A stretch of 6,830 bases of DNA from JBDTSW01 sp039930945 (GTDB lineage: Bacteria > Actinomycetota > Thermoleophilia > Solirubrobacterales > 70-9). Location: positions 1 through 6,830 of the forward strand of contig JBDTSW010000107.1 in assembly GCA_039930945.1 (NCBI GenBank), read 5' to 3'. The notes beneath the pieces are model-generated. The model made no database searches, was not told the origin of the DNA, and worked only from the letters and a program-made list of their open reading frames with translations. Positions 1-6,045 of this stretch are shown piece after piece (position 1 is the first letter of the stretch; each line of letters opens with the position of its first letter). A program made the translations under genes and the position numbers.

Positions 1-757
1 CGCTCAGCGTCGCGCCCTCGGCGACCGGAGCCTCCGCGCCCGCGGTGGCGACGCGGAAGAGGACGACCGTGATGTTGTCGCGCCCGCCCGCGGTGTTGGC
101 CTCATCAATCAGCCGGCGCGCCGTCTCCTCGAGGGTGTCGGAGTGGGCGAGCGCGGCGGCGATCCGGTCGTCCTTGATCATCGTCGTCAGGCCGTCGGAG
201 CAGAGCAGGAAGACGTCGCCCGGCTTGGCCTTGTAGGTGACGGTGTCGACCTCGACCTCGCGCTCGGGCCCGAGCGCGCGGGTGATGATCGAGCGTTGCG
301 GGTGGTCCTCGGCCTGCTCGTGGGTGAGCTTGCCCTGGCGGCGCAGTTCCTCGACCAACGAGTGGTCGGAGGTGAGCAGGCGCAGCTCGCCGCCGCGGAA
401 CAGGTAGGCGCGACTGTCGCCGACGTGGGCAATGCTGATCTCGTCTCCCTCGACCAGCGCGGCGGTGAAGGTGGTGCCCATTCCCGAGCGGGACTCGTCC
501 TCGGCGGCGTGCTCGTGGATCCGGCGGTTGGCGCCCTCGGCGATCGAACGCAGGTAGGCCTCCGGCGCCTCGGAGCCGCGCTCGGCCGCCTGCAGCGACT
601 CGGCGGCGATCCGCGACGCCACCTCGCCCGCCTGGGCCCCGCCCATGCCGTCGGCCACGGCGAAGACCGGGGAGCCCGCGAAGAACGAGTCCTCGTTGGC
701 GGAGCGCTGCCGGCCGGTGTCCGAGATGAACGCCTGCTCGTCGATCCGCAGCGCCAC
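1..757 (-). CDS. pstP: PP2C-family Ser/Thr protein phosphatase (PstP-like), C-terminus cut by window edge
   Basis: The minus-strand frame is open from a GTG at 757 to the window edge (252 codons, no stop), so the 3' end is missing. It encodes a metal-dependent phosphatase that removes phosphate from Ser/Thr residues, the eraser for the neighbouring kinase. Visible PP2C motifs: RSANED (18-23), VADGMGG with metal-binding Asp36 (34-40), GMGTT (92-96), HVGDSRAYL (111-119), HPQRS (152-156), LCSDGL with Asp188 (185-190) and GGRDNITVV with Asp227 (224-232). All expected metal ligands are present, so it should be active. The catalytic domain ends near residue 237 and an Ala/Glu-rich linker follows; mycobacterial PstP continues into a membrane helix and outer domain, which would lie off the window. 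The GTG start is chosen because GGGAG (766-770) sits 8 nt upstream and RIDEQAFISDTG matches the usual PP2C N-terminus. It follows fhaB after 163 nt. The family call is firm; the name pstP rests on gene order. Confidence 0.93.
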   Translation of the reverse strand, partial: MALRIDEQAFISDTGRQRSANEDSFFAGSPVFAVADGMGGAQAGEVASRIAAESLQAAERGSEAPEAYLRSIAEGANRRIHEHAAEDESRSGMGTTFTAALVEGDEISIAHVGDSRAYLFRGGELRLLTSDHSLVEELRRQGKLTHEQAEDHPQRSIITRALGPEREVEVDTVTYKAKPGDVFLLCSDGLTTMIKDDRIAAALAHSDTLEETARRLIDEANTAGGRDNITVVLFRVATAGAEAPVAEGATLS

Positions 758-765
758 TAGTGGGT

Positions 766-770
766 CTCCC
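766..770 (-). promoter_or_regulatory. Shine-Dalgarno of the PP2C gene
   Basis: On the minus strand GGGAG lies 8 nt before the GTG at 757. It decides this start, since no ATG in frame is close by. Confidence 0.6.
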
Positions 771-827
771 GGGGATGTGGTGCCCGGAACGGCGAGGCGC
801 AGGCGTCGTCAGGCAAGGACGCAGGGA

Positions 828-876
828 GCCCGAGTAGCAGCGCTACTCGGGCGACTGAGGACGCCGCATGGCGGCG
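828..876 (-). other. Two tandem hairpins in the fhaB-pstP intergenic region
   Basis: In the 163-nt gap between the fhaB stop and the phosphatase start, 828-838 and 842-852 form a perfect 11-bp inverted repeat (GCCCGAGTAGC and its complement) around a 3-nt loop. A second, smaller perfect repeat, CGCCGC/GCGGCG (862-867 and 871-876), lies directly upstream in the direction of transcription. No T-run follows on the minus strand, so it is not a classical intrinsic terminator. It could be an attenuating or processing/stability hairpin that sets phosphatase level relative to the FHA genes. The structure is seen directly; the role is inferred. Confidence 0.6.
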
Positions 877-920
877 ATCTGCGACCGCCGCTTTCGGGTG
901 CAACGTTCCTGGGAGGCCCA

Positions 921-1397
921 CTAGGCGGGGACCTCCAGCTCGAAGCGGAACTCGGTGTCGCCGATGCGCACCTCGTCGAGGTCGCCCAGCACGCTCTCGC
1001 CCTGGAGCTGGGCGCCGTTGAGGAAGGTGCCGTTGGTCGAGCCCATGTCCTCCACGTAGTAGCCGCCGCTGCGGGAGAACAGTCTCGCGTGGATCCCGGA
1101 GGCAAAGCGGTCCTCGATGCGAACGTCGGCCTCGGTCGAGCGGCCGATCGAGAGGCCGCCGAAGAGGTCGTAGCGCTCGCCCGGCTGCAGCCCGCCTCCC
1201 TTGAGCACGACCAGCGAGGCGTCTGTGCCGGGCTCCCGCCCACCCGGGCCGACGGGGTGGAACCCGGTCACCTCCGGCGCCGGCATCGCCGTCGTCCGCA
1301 CCTCCCGCAGCGCACTCCGCGCCACCCACAGCAGGAACAGGTAGAGGACGATCAAGAACCCGAACTTGAGCGCAACCGCAATCGGCTCGCTATCCAA
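921..1397 (-). CDS. fhaB: FhaB-like membrane-anchored FHA-domain protein
   Basis: This 158-aa protein has an N-terminal hydrophobic helix (about residues 6-26), a short basic juxtamembrane stretch, a linker rich in Pro/Gly (37-58) and a C-terminal FHA domain (about 62-155). FHA domains bind phosphothreonine peptides. The key residues are all present: GRS with Arg86, Ser100 and His103 in SGIHARL, and GSTNGTFLN (119-127) with Ser120, Thr121 and Asn122. Length, helix-plus-FHA architecture and position between fhaA and a PP2C gene match FhaB (FipA) of mycobacteria, about 155 aa, which links kinase signalling to cell division. Thr35 and Thr36 just after the helix are possible kinase targets (inference). 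The start is TTG at 1397, behind GGAGG at 1403-1407 with 5-nt spacing; starting later would remove the membrane helix. It lies 33 nt after fhaA, so the two are probably co-transcribed. Confidence 0.9.
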   Translation of the reverse strand: MDSEPIAVALKFGFLIVLYLFLLWVARSALREVRTTAMPAPEVTGFHPVGPGGREPGTDASLVVLKGGGLQPGERYDLFGGLSIGRSTEADVRIEDRFASGIHARLFSRSGGYYVEDMGSTNGTFLNGAQLQGESVLGDLDEVRIGDTEFRFELEVPA

Positions 1398-1402
1398 GGC
1401 TG

Positions 1403-1407
1403 CCTCC
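1403..1407 (-). promoter_or_regulatory. Shine-Dalgarno of fhaB deciding a TTG start
   Basis: GGAGG on the minus strand lies 5 nt before the TTG at 1397. This near-consensus site supports TTG initiation. Confidence 0.7.
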
Positions 1408-1430
1408 GAGGATGTTGGTGGCGGTTCGCA

Positions 1431-2198
1431 TCAATGCTCGATGTCGAAGGTGAAGTGCGAGGTTCCCAGCGAGACCTCGTCGCCGGGCGAGAGCCGCGAC
1501 TGGTCCACCCGGCGGCCGTTGACCGTGACCCCGTTGGTCGATCCGAGGTCGATGATCTGCCAGTCGCCGCTGGTGCCGCGGCGAAGCTCGGCGTGCTTGC
1601 GCGAGATGTTGGGGTCGGCGAAGACGCAGTCGCACTCTCGCGAGCGGCCGAGGGAGGCGACCGGGCCGTCGAGGACGTAGCGGCGATCGTCCATCGAGAC
1701 GATCGCCTTCGTCTGCGTCAGATTGGCGGTTGGAGCGCGCTTGCGCTTGGACGTCTGCTTCGGCGGCACCGAGTAGACCATCGTGTGTCCCTGCTCGCCC
1801 TGCGAGGGCTCCTCCCCCTGGCGCTGGGGCGGCTTCACCATCCGCGTCTGGATCCCGAACTCGCCGAGCCGCAGGCGCTCGTCCGTCTCCAGGTTCACCT
1901 CGGGACGGGTCAACAGCGCGTAGTCGTTGCGGCGGGCGTGCTCGAGCAGGTAGGCGGAGAGCTCCTGGCCGAGCGAGCTCTCGTAGCCCTCGAAGCGCTT
2001 GCGGTCCTCCTCCGACATCCACACGGCATACTGGTTGGGCACGTAGATGCGCGAGATCGACGTCGACTTGTGCGCGTCCATCTCCTTCGCCAGCTTGCGG
2101 GCGATCTCGACCGGCTGCACCTGCGAGGAGAAGGTGCGGCTGAACACCCCCTCGACGAGATTCTCGAGCCTCTGCTCCAGGTTGCGAAGAACGCTGAT
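1431..2198 (-). CDS. fhaA: FhaA-like protein: DUF3662 plus C-terminal FHA domain, apparent ATC start
   Basis: Read from 2198, the product is 255 aa. Residues about 1-125 form the N-terminal domain of FhaA proteins (DUF3662), including LEQRLENLVEG (7-17), the run VQPVEIARKLAKEM (27-40) and VPNQY (53-57). A polar linker (about 126-165) contains TMVYS and a Lys/Arg cluster. The FHA domain (about 166-255) has GRS with Arg185, NISRKHAEL with Ser199 and His202, and GSTNGVTVNG (219-228). It is a soluble phosphothreonine reader; in mycobacteria FhaA binds a phosphorylated MviN-type protein and restrains peptidoglycan precursor export. The first canonical in-frame start is GTG at 2147, which would delete 17 family-like residues. 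No ATG, GTG or TTG occurs in frame between the upstream stop (2280-2282) and 2147. ATC at 2198 sits exactly where homologues start (M-S-V-L-R) and has a strong Shine-Dalgarno. The kinase stop is 125 nt upstream; fhaB follows 33 nt downstream. Confidence 0.9.
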   Translation of the reverse strand: MSVLRNLEQRLENLVEGVFSRTFSSQVQPVEIARKLAKEMDAHKSTSISRIYVPNQYAVWMSEEDRKRFEGYESSLGQELSAYLLEHARRNDYALLTRPEVNLETDERLRLGEFGIQTRMVKPPQRQGEEPSQGEQGHTMVYSVPPKQTSKRKRAPTANLTQTKAIVSMDDRRYVLDGPVASLGRSRECDCVFADPNISRKHAELRRGTSGDWQIIDLGSTNGVTVNGRRVDQSRLSPGDEVSLGTSHFTFDIEH

Positions 2199-2201
2199 CT
2201 T

Positions 2202-2212
2202 TCCTTCTCCCT
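2202..2212 (-). promoter_or_regulatory. Purine-rich Shine-Dalgarno in front of the fhaA ATC codon
   Basis: The minus strand reads AAGGGAGAAGGAAAG directly before the ATC at 2198; GGGAG ends 8 nt and GGA 3 nt before it. Its presence argues that initiation happens here and not at the GTG 51 nt further in. Confidence 0.6.
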
Positions 2213-2323
2213 TGACACGGCGCCGGACCGGCTCAGGCCAGCCGATGCCGGCTCGTAGGCGGGTGCGCGCTCGGGAATCCTAGTGCCCAACTCGTCACGG
2301 CTCGTCGTCGCCGACGCCGCCCT

Positions 2324-3874
2324 TCAGGCTGTTGCGGGCGGGCTCGGCGTCGCGCTTGGCGGCCGGGCGATGCGCGGCGCCGGCCCGCCGGGCCGGAACC
2401 GGGCCGCGACGGCGGCGAGAGCCGAGGCCGCGATCACCAGCGGAGCCCACGCCAGGCTCCCGTCGCCGACCGCGCTGACGACGGCAGACAGTGCCGCCGC
2501 CCACAGCAGTGCGCCGAACGCCGCCATCGCCACGTGGCGGGCACCCAGAACCCAGCCGAGGACGACCGACCCGGCGCCGAAGGCGACCATGCCCAACAGC
2601 GCCGTGGGCTCGAGCAGCGGTGAGATCAGCGAGTCGAAGGTGGCGCTCGCGGTCGTGTCCCAGCCCCCCGGGGGCGGGTCGACGAGCCCGGCCGGAGGTG
2701 CGATAGCCAGCGCCACCGACGCGCTCAGAAGCCAGCACCAGCCGAGTGCGCCAAGGGCGAACCGCGCGATCGGGGTGCGCTCGATCGAGGCCGCGGCCGC
2801 CGGATAGGCGGCTCCCGCCGAGACGGCGCCGAGGGCGACCGCGAGGCCCGGCAGCGCGATCCGCGCGGGGCTCGACGCGAACAGCAGCGCCGGGATCACC
2901 AGGATCGCGGCCACGACCGCCAGCCCGGGGCGCCCGAGGGGGCCGGCCGCAAGGGCGATCGCGGCGACCAGGCCTGCCGCCACCCCCAGCCGAGGAGCAT
3001 CCGGCCGATGCCACCCGGGGCCCGTTCGGGGCTCGGAGGCGAGCGGCGCCGGCACCGCGTAGCGGGCGTCGAGCCGGGGGACCGCTCCCTCGAGCGAACC
3101 CCGCAACTCGGCCAGCGACGGGCGGCGTCCGGCGTCCGGTTGCAGACAGCGGTCGACGGTCGCGGCCAGCGACCGCGGCAGATCCGGTCGCTGCTGCGAC
3201 AACGACGGCAGCGGGTTGCCCAGCTCGCGGGCGGTATGCGCGGGGGTATCCCGCCGAACCGGGTTGAGCCCGGCCCAGCACTCGTACAGGGTCAGCGCCA
3301 GCGAGTAGGTGTCGGACGAATCGGCGGCGGGCTTTCCCTCCGCCTGCTCCGGCGACATGTAGGCGAGCGTCCCGACCACCTCGCCGGTGGCGGTCAGGGT
3401 GGCCGAGCCGGCGAGGCTGGCGATGCCGAAGTCCATCAGCTTGGCGCGGCGCCCGGCGCCGTCGTCGTCGCGGGCGATCACGTTCTGGGGCTTGACGTCG
3501 CGGTGGACGACGCCGTTGGAGTGGGCGTGCTCGAGCGCCTCGCAGATGTCGGCGCCGAGCTCGGCGACGTCACGGTCGCAGAGATCCCCGTCGCGGGCGA
3601 GCTCGTCCAGGGTCGACCCGGCCACCAGCTCGCTGACCAGCAGGGCCCGGTGTCCCTCGACTCCCATCTCATAGAGGGTCACGATCCCCGGATGGTTGAG
3701 GCGTGCCGCGGCCTGCGCCTCGCGCATCACCCGGTCGGGGTCGCCGACCATCACCTCCTTGACGGCCACGTCGCGCTGCAGGCGCTCGTCGAAGGCCCGG
3801 TAGACCGTGCCCATCCCGCCCGAGCCGATCCGCTCGCGCAGGCGGAACCGGTCCATCACGAGCTCGCCCTGCAT
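2324..3874 (-). CDS. Hanks-type (PknB-family) Ser/Thr protein kinase with polytopic membrane C-terminus
   Basis: The 516-aa product starts with a complete kinase domain (about residues 8-265): glycine loop IGSGGMGTVY (16-25), catalytic Lys39 in VAVKE, helix-C Glu52, HRDVKPQN (124-131) with Asp126, DFG (148-150), an activation loop with Thr159, Thr161 and Thr163, and the P+1 segment GTLAYMSPEQ (168-177). It should be an active Ser/Thr kinase, activated by autophosphorylation of the loop threonines as in PknB. A Pro-rich linker (266-295) leads to about seven hydrophobic segments (roughly 296-311, 317-335, 339-362, 370-392, 424-445, 447-469, 474-491) and a Pro/Ala-rich tail. There are no PASTA repeats, so it is not the usual PknB orthologue and gets no symbol. 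The start is uncertain: ATG 3874 (weak GGG upstream) is used; GTG 3859 and ATG 3856 (M-D-R-F) are alternatives. It heads the leftward cluster and is divergent from the CARDB gene. Confidence 0.92.
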   Translation of the reverse strand: MQGELVMDRFRLRERIGSGGMGTVYRAFDERLQRDVAVKEVMVGDPDRVMREAQAAARLNHPGIVTLYEMGVEGHRALLVSELVAGSTLDELARDGDLCDRDVAELGADICEALEHAHSNGVVHRDVKPQNVIARDDDGAGRRAKLMDFGIASLAGSATLTATGEVVGTLAYMSPEQAEGKPAADSSDTYSLALTLYECWAGLNPVRRDTPAHTARELGNPLPSLSQQRPDLPRSLAATVDRCLQPDAGRRPSLAELRGSLEGAVPRLDARYAVPAPLASEPRTGPGWHRPDAPRLGVAAGLVAAIALAAGPLGRPGLAVVAAILVIPALLFASSPARIALPGLAVALGAVSAGAAYPAAAASIERTPIARFALGALGWCWLLSASVALAIAPPAGLVDPPPGGWDTTASATFDSLISPLLEPTALLGMVAFGAGSVVLGWVLGARHVAMAAFGALLWAAALSAVVSAVGDGSLAWAPLVIAASALAAVAARFRPGGPAPRIARPPSATPSPPATA

Positions 3875-4000
3875 TCGAGATCCCGTTCGCCGCCACCGCG
3901 GCGCCTCCTGCCGACGACAGGCTCCTGCCAGCGGTCTTGCGAGCCGCGATCTAGTGTGGATCGGCGCTTGCGGCGCGAGTGCCCTCCGTCCCAGGTCGCA

Positions 4001-4006
4001 TAATCT
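4001..4006 (+). promoter_or_regulatory. Candidate -10 box for the rightward operon
   Basis: TAATCT within CATAATCTGAG matches TANNNT. Transcription would start near 4012-4014, leaving a leader of just over 20 nt that includes the GGAAGGG site. No good -35 is visible. Confidence 0.4.
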
Positions 4007-4022
4007 GAGGGACGAAGACCCC

Positions 4023-4029
4023 GGAAGGG
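4023..4029 (+). promoter_or_regulatory. Shine-Dalgarno deciding the TTG start at 4035
   Basis: GGAAGGG ends 5 nt before TTG. No ATG or GTG in this frame lies at a better distance, so the site fixes the start. Confidence 0.6.
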
Positions 4030-4034
4030 CGATC

Positions 4035-5105
4035 TTGGCTTTCTTCGACGAGGACGACGCACTCCCACCCGACGACCAGGGCCCGTCACGCAGCCACGGG
4101 GGCGCTCGCCAGCGCCCATACATAGCCCGGCGACTGCTCTTCCTGGCGATCTCGGTCGGGGTGATCATCCTCGTCGTCATCGGCGTTCGCGGCTGCCTCG
4201 ACGCGCGCAAGGAGCGCAACTACGACAACTACGTCCGCGACCTGGTCTCGATCACGACCGAGTCACAGGCCCTCTCCCAGGAGTTCTTCGGCCGCCTCAA
4301 GGACCCCGGTGACCTCAGCGAGCTCGACTTCAAGGCCGAGATCTCCAACGACCGCTCGACGGCGGAGAGCCTGCTGGAGCGCGTCCGGGGGTTGGGCACG
4401 CCCGACGACCTGGCCGAGGCGCAGAGCGAGCTGGAGCTGGCCTTCAAGCTGCGACGCGACGGGATCGCCGGAACCGCCGACCAGATCTCGACCGCTCTGG
4501 GCAACGACCCGAAGAAGGCGATCGATCGGATCGCCACCTACATGCGCTACTTCCTCGCCAGCGACGTCCTCTACCGGCGCTCGCGCGATGGGATCACCGT
4601 CGCCTTTGCCGACGCCGCGATCACCCAGAAGGAGACGCTGCCCGACACCGACTTCCTCCCCGAGCCGATCGAGGACTGGCTCGACCCGACGACGCTGGGA
4701 GCGACGCTCGCCGGCGTCGCCGGGAGCTCGGGCGACGTCGCCCCGGGCATCCACGGCCTGGAGCTGATCGAGACCCAGATCAACGGCACCACGCTCTCGC
4801 CCGACGTGGCCACCACGATCTCGGGCGGAGTCCCCTACGAGCTCGAGGTCTCGGCCCAGAACCAGGGCGACAACAGCGAGACCGACGTCCCGGTCTCGTT
4901 CACGCTCAGCGGCGGCGCCAAGACCGTGGAGGGCGATGGCACGATCCCCAAGATCACCGCCGGCGTGACCAAGAGCGCCAAGCTCGAGATCCAGCCCGAC
5001 CCCTCTCCGGGCGACGAGCTCACCCTCGAGGTCACCGTCGGCCCGGTGCCAGGCGAGGAGCTGACCGACAACAACACCAGCACCTACACGGTCGTCTTCG
5101 AGTAG
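4035..5105 (+). CDS. Single-pass membrane protein with C-terminal CARDB-like domain, function unknown
   Basis: The 356-aa product has a short acidic then basic N-terminus (FDEDD at 4-8; Arg/His-rich to 33), one clear membrane helix (about 34-51, LLFLAISVGVIILVVIGV) and a long soluble part. Arginines before the helix and the single span predict cytoplasmic N-terminus and extracytoplasmic C-terminus. Residues about 56-185 look helical and charged, with heptad-like stretches. From about 242 to the end the sequence changes to a beta-rich, Thr/Gly-rich pattern with the end signature LTDNNTSTYTVVF, typical of CARDB (Ig-like, APHP-type) domains, which often mediate binding outside the cell. There is no enzyme motif, LPXTG signal or lipobox. 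The start is TTG 4035 behind GGAAGGG; the frame runs open further upstream but has no better start. pheA follows after 30 nt. The CARDB call is by pattern and moderately sure; biological role unknown. Confidence 0.85.
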   Translation: MAFFDEDDALPPDDQGPSRSHGGARQRPYIARRLLFLAISVGVIILVVIGVRGCLDARKERNYDNYVRDLVSITTESQALSQEFFGRLKDPGDLSELDFKAEISNDRSTAESLLERVRGLGTPDDLAEAQSELELAFKLRRDGIAGTADQISTALGNDPKKAIDRIATYMRYFLASDVLYRRSRDGITVAFADAAITQKETLPDTDFLPEPIEDWLDPTTLGATLAGVAGSSGDVAPGIHGLELIETQINGTTLSPDVATTISGGVPYELEVSAQNQGDNSETDVPVSFTLSGGAKTVEGDGTIPKITAGVTKSAKLEIQPDPSPGDELTLEVTVGPVPGEELTDNNTSTYTVVFE

Positions 5106-5122
5106 CGAAGCACGCAGTCCGC

Positions 5123-5128
5123 TAGCGT
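5123..5128 (+). promoter_or_regulatory. Candidate -10 box of pheA, leaderless type
   Basis: TAGCGT fits TANNNT and ends 7 nt before the GTG at 5136, so transcription would begin at or within a base of the start codon. There is no Shine-Dalgarno in the 30-nt gap after the CARDB gene. Confidence 0.4.
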
Positions 5129-5135
5129 CGCCTGC

Positions 5136-5993
5136 GTGATCCGGATCGCCTACCTGGGCCCGCCTGGCACCTTCAGCGAGGACGCGCTGCGCGCAGCCAC
5201 GGATGGTCACGAGATCGAGGCGATCCCGAGCTCGACCGTCTACGAGGCGATCGTCGCCGTCACCGAGGGCGAGGCGGACCGCGCCTTCGTCCCCTTCGAG
5301 AACTCGATCGAGGGAGCGGTGCGCGCCACCCTCGACGCGCTCGCCTTCGACGCGCGCTCGGTGACGATCGCCGGCGAGTACGACCTCCCGGTCAGCCACA
5401 ACCTGATCGCGCGGACGGCGCTTGACCTCGACCGCGTCGAGGCGGTGCTCTCGCACCCGCAGGCAAACGCGCAGTGTGCGCGCTTCATCCGCGAGAACCT
5501 GCCGAACGCCGAGACGCGCGGCGCCCCGAGCACGGCCGAGGCGGTGCGGGTGGTGAGCGAGTCTGACGAGCCCTGGGCCGCGCTCGGTGGCAGTTCGGCG
5601 GCCGCGCTCTACGGCGGCGTCGTCCTCCGCGCGGGGATCGAGGACGAGCCCGACAACGTCACCCGCTTCGTCTGGGTCGCACCCGCCGGCACCCGCCCCG
5701 AGGGCGACGGCCGCTGGCGCACGACGCTGATCTTCTCCGAGCTGGGAGAGGACCATCCGGGGGCGCTGGTGGACGCCCTCACCGAGTTCTCCAGCCGCGA
5801 CGTCAACCTCACCCGGATCGAGTCCCGGCCGCGCCGTCGCGGGCTCGGGCGCTACATGTTCTTCATCGATCTGGAGGGGCGCGACTCTCAGCCCGAGGTC
5901 GCCGCGGCGATCGAGGCGGTGCGCGGCAAGGCCGAGTCGGTGCGGGTGCTGGGCAGCTACCCGATCTCCTCGCCGGGGATTCCCGCAGCCTAG
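5136..5993 (+). CDS. pheA: Prephenate dehydratase
   Basis: The 285-aa enzyme converts prephenate to phenylpyruvate, CO2 and water in phenylalanine synthesis, in the cytoplasm. It is monofunctional, with no chorismate mutase domain. The catalytic prephenate dehydratase domain spans about 1-182: IAYLGPPGTFSEDA (4-17), VPFENSIEG (52-60), SHPQANAQC (106-114) and the active-site motif NVTRFVW (174-180) with Thr176 and Arg177. An ACT regulatory domain follows (about 195-275) with HPGALVDAL (207-215) and LTRIESRPRR (225-234), i.e. the GALV and ESRP motifs that bind phenylalanine, so feedback inhibition is expected. Length is normal for the single-function bacterial family. The start is GTG at 5136, giving M-I-R-I-A-Y-L-G-P, the standard N-terminus; it lacks a Shine-Dalgarno and is probably read from a leaderless mRNA, from the CARDB transcript, or both. 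Confidence 0.97.
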   Translation: MIRIAYLGPPGTFSEDALRAATDGHEIEAIPSSTVYEAIVAVTEGEADRAFVPFENSIEGAVRATLDALAFDARSVTIAGEYDLPVSHNLIARTALDLDRVEAVLSHPQANAQCARFIRENLPNAETRGAPSTAEAVRVVSESDEPWAALGGSSAAALYGGVVLRAGIEDEPDNVTRFVWVAPAGTRPEGDGRWRTTLIFSELGEDHPGALVDALTEFSSRDVNLTRIESRPRRRGLGRYMFFIDLEGRDSQPEVAAAIEAVRGKAESVRVLGSYPISSPGIPAA

Positions 5994-6030
5994 GGTCTGG
6001 GCGCCCGCCCCGGCCCGGCAGCGCCCGGTC

Positions 6031-6036
6031 TACACT
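6031..6036 (+). promoter_or_regulatory. Candidate -10 box of the HNH gene, near-leaderless
   Basis: TACACT fits TANNNT and ends 9 nt before the ATG at 6046, predicting a leader of about 0-3 nt. There is no Shine-Dalgarno before the ATG. The layout resembles that before pheA. Confidence 0.45.
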
Positions 6037-6045
6037 TCCAGCGCC

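Larger units (their letters stand above)
3875..4034. promoter_or_regulatory. Divergent intergenic region between kinase and CARDB gene
   Basis: This 160-nt gap must hold the starts of both transcripts. On the plus strand a TAATCT (4001-4006) fits the actinobacterial -10 pattern TANNNT, about 28 nt before the TTG at 4035; the spot where a -35 would lie is not consensus-like. On the minus strand there is a strong AGGAGG (3904-3909), but it is out of register with the kinase start. No minus-strand -10 stands out. Confidence 0.5.

Noticed and set aside
143..760. Long plus-strand frame opposite the phosphatase gene
   Set aside because: It is the antisense shadow of the PP2C gene, in GC-rich DNA where stop codons are rare; the minus-strand product has every PP2C motif in order.
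844..870. Eight-codon ATG frame (M-R-R-P-Q-S-P-E) whose stop falls inside the intergenic hairpin
   Set aside because: A leader peptide would be attractive, but there is no Shine-Dalgarno and no run of regulatory codons; such mini-frames occur by chance.
645..2258. A 537-codon plus-strand frame across three minus-strand genes
   Set aside because: Its translation is low-complexity Arg/Ala/Gly/Leu with no motif, and it crosses two FHA genes and their ribosome sites, so it is a GC artefact.
2277..2282. TAGGAT as a possible internal -10 box for fhaA on the minus strand
   Set aside because: It fits TANNNT but has no -35 at the proper distance and lies about 80 nt from the start; not enough for a feature call, although the 125-nt gap leaves room for a promoter.
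4263..5756. A 497-codon minus-strand frame opposite the CARDB and pheA genes
   Set aside because: Composition is Arg/Gly/Val/Asp-rich without recognisable domains; the plus strand holds a clear prephenate dehydratase.
5997..6028. Imperfect GC inverted repeat (GGGCGC/GCGCCC) after pheA as a terminator
   Set aside because: The stem is short with a large loop and no T-run follows; GC-rich DNA gives such repeats often.
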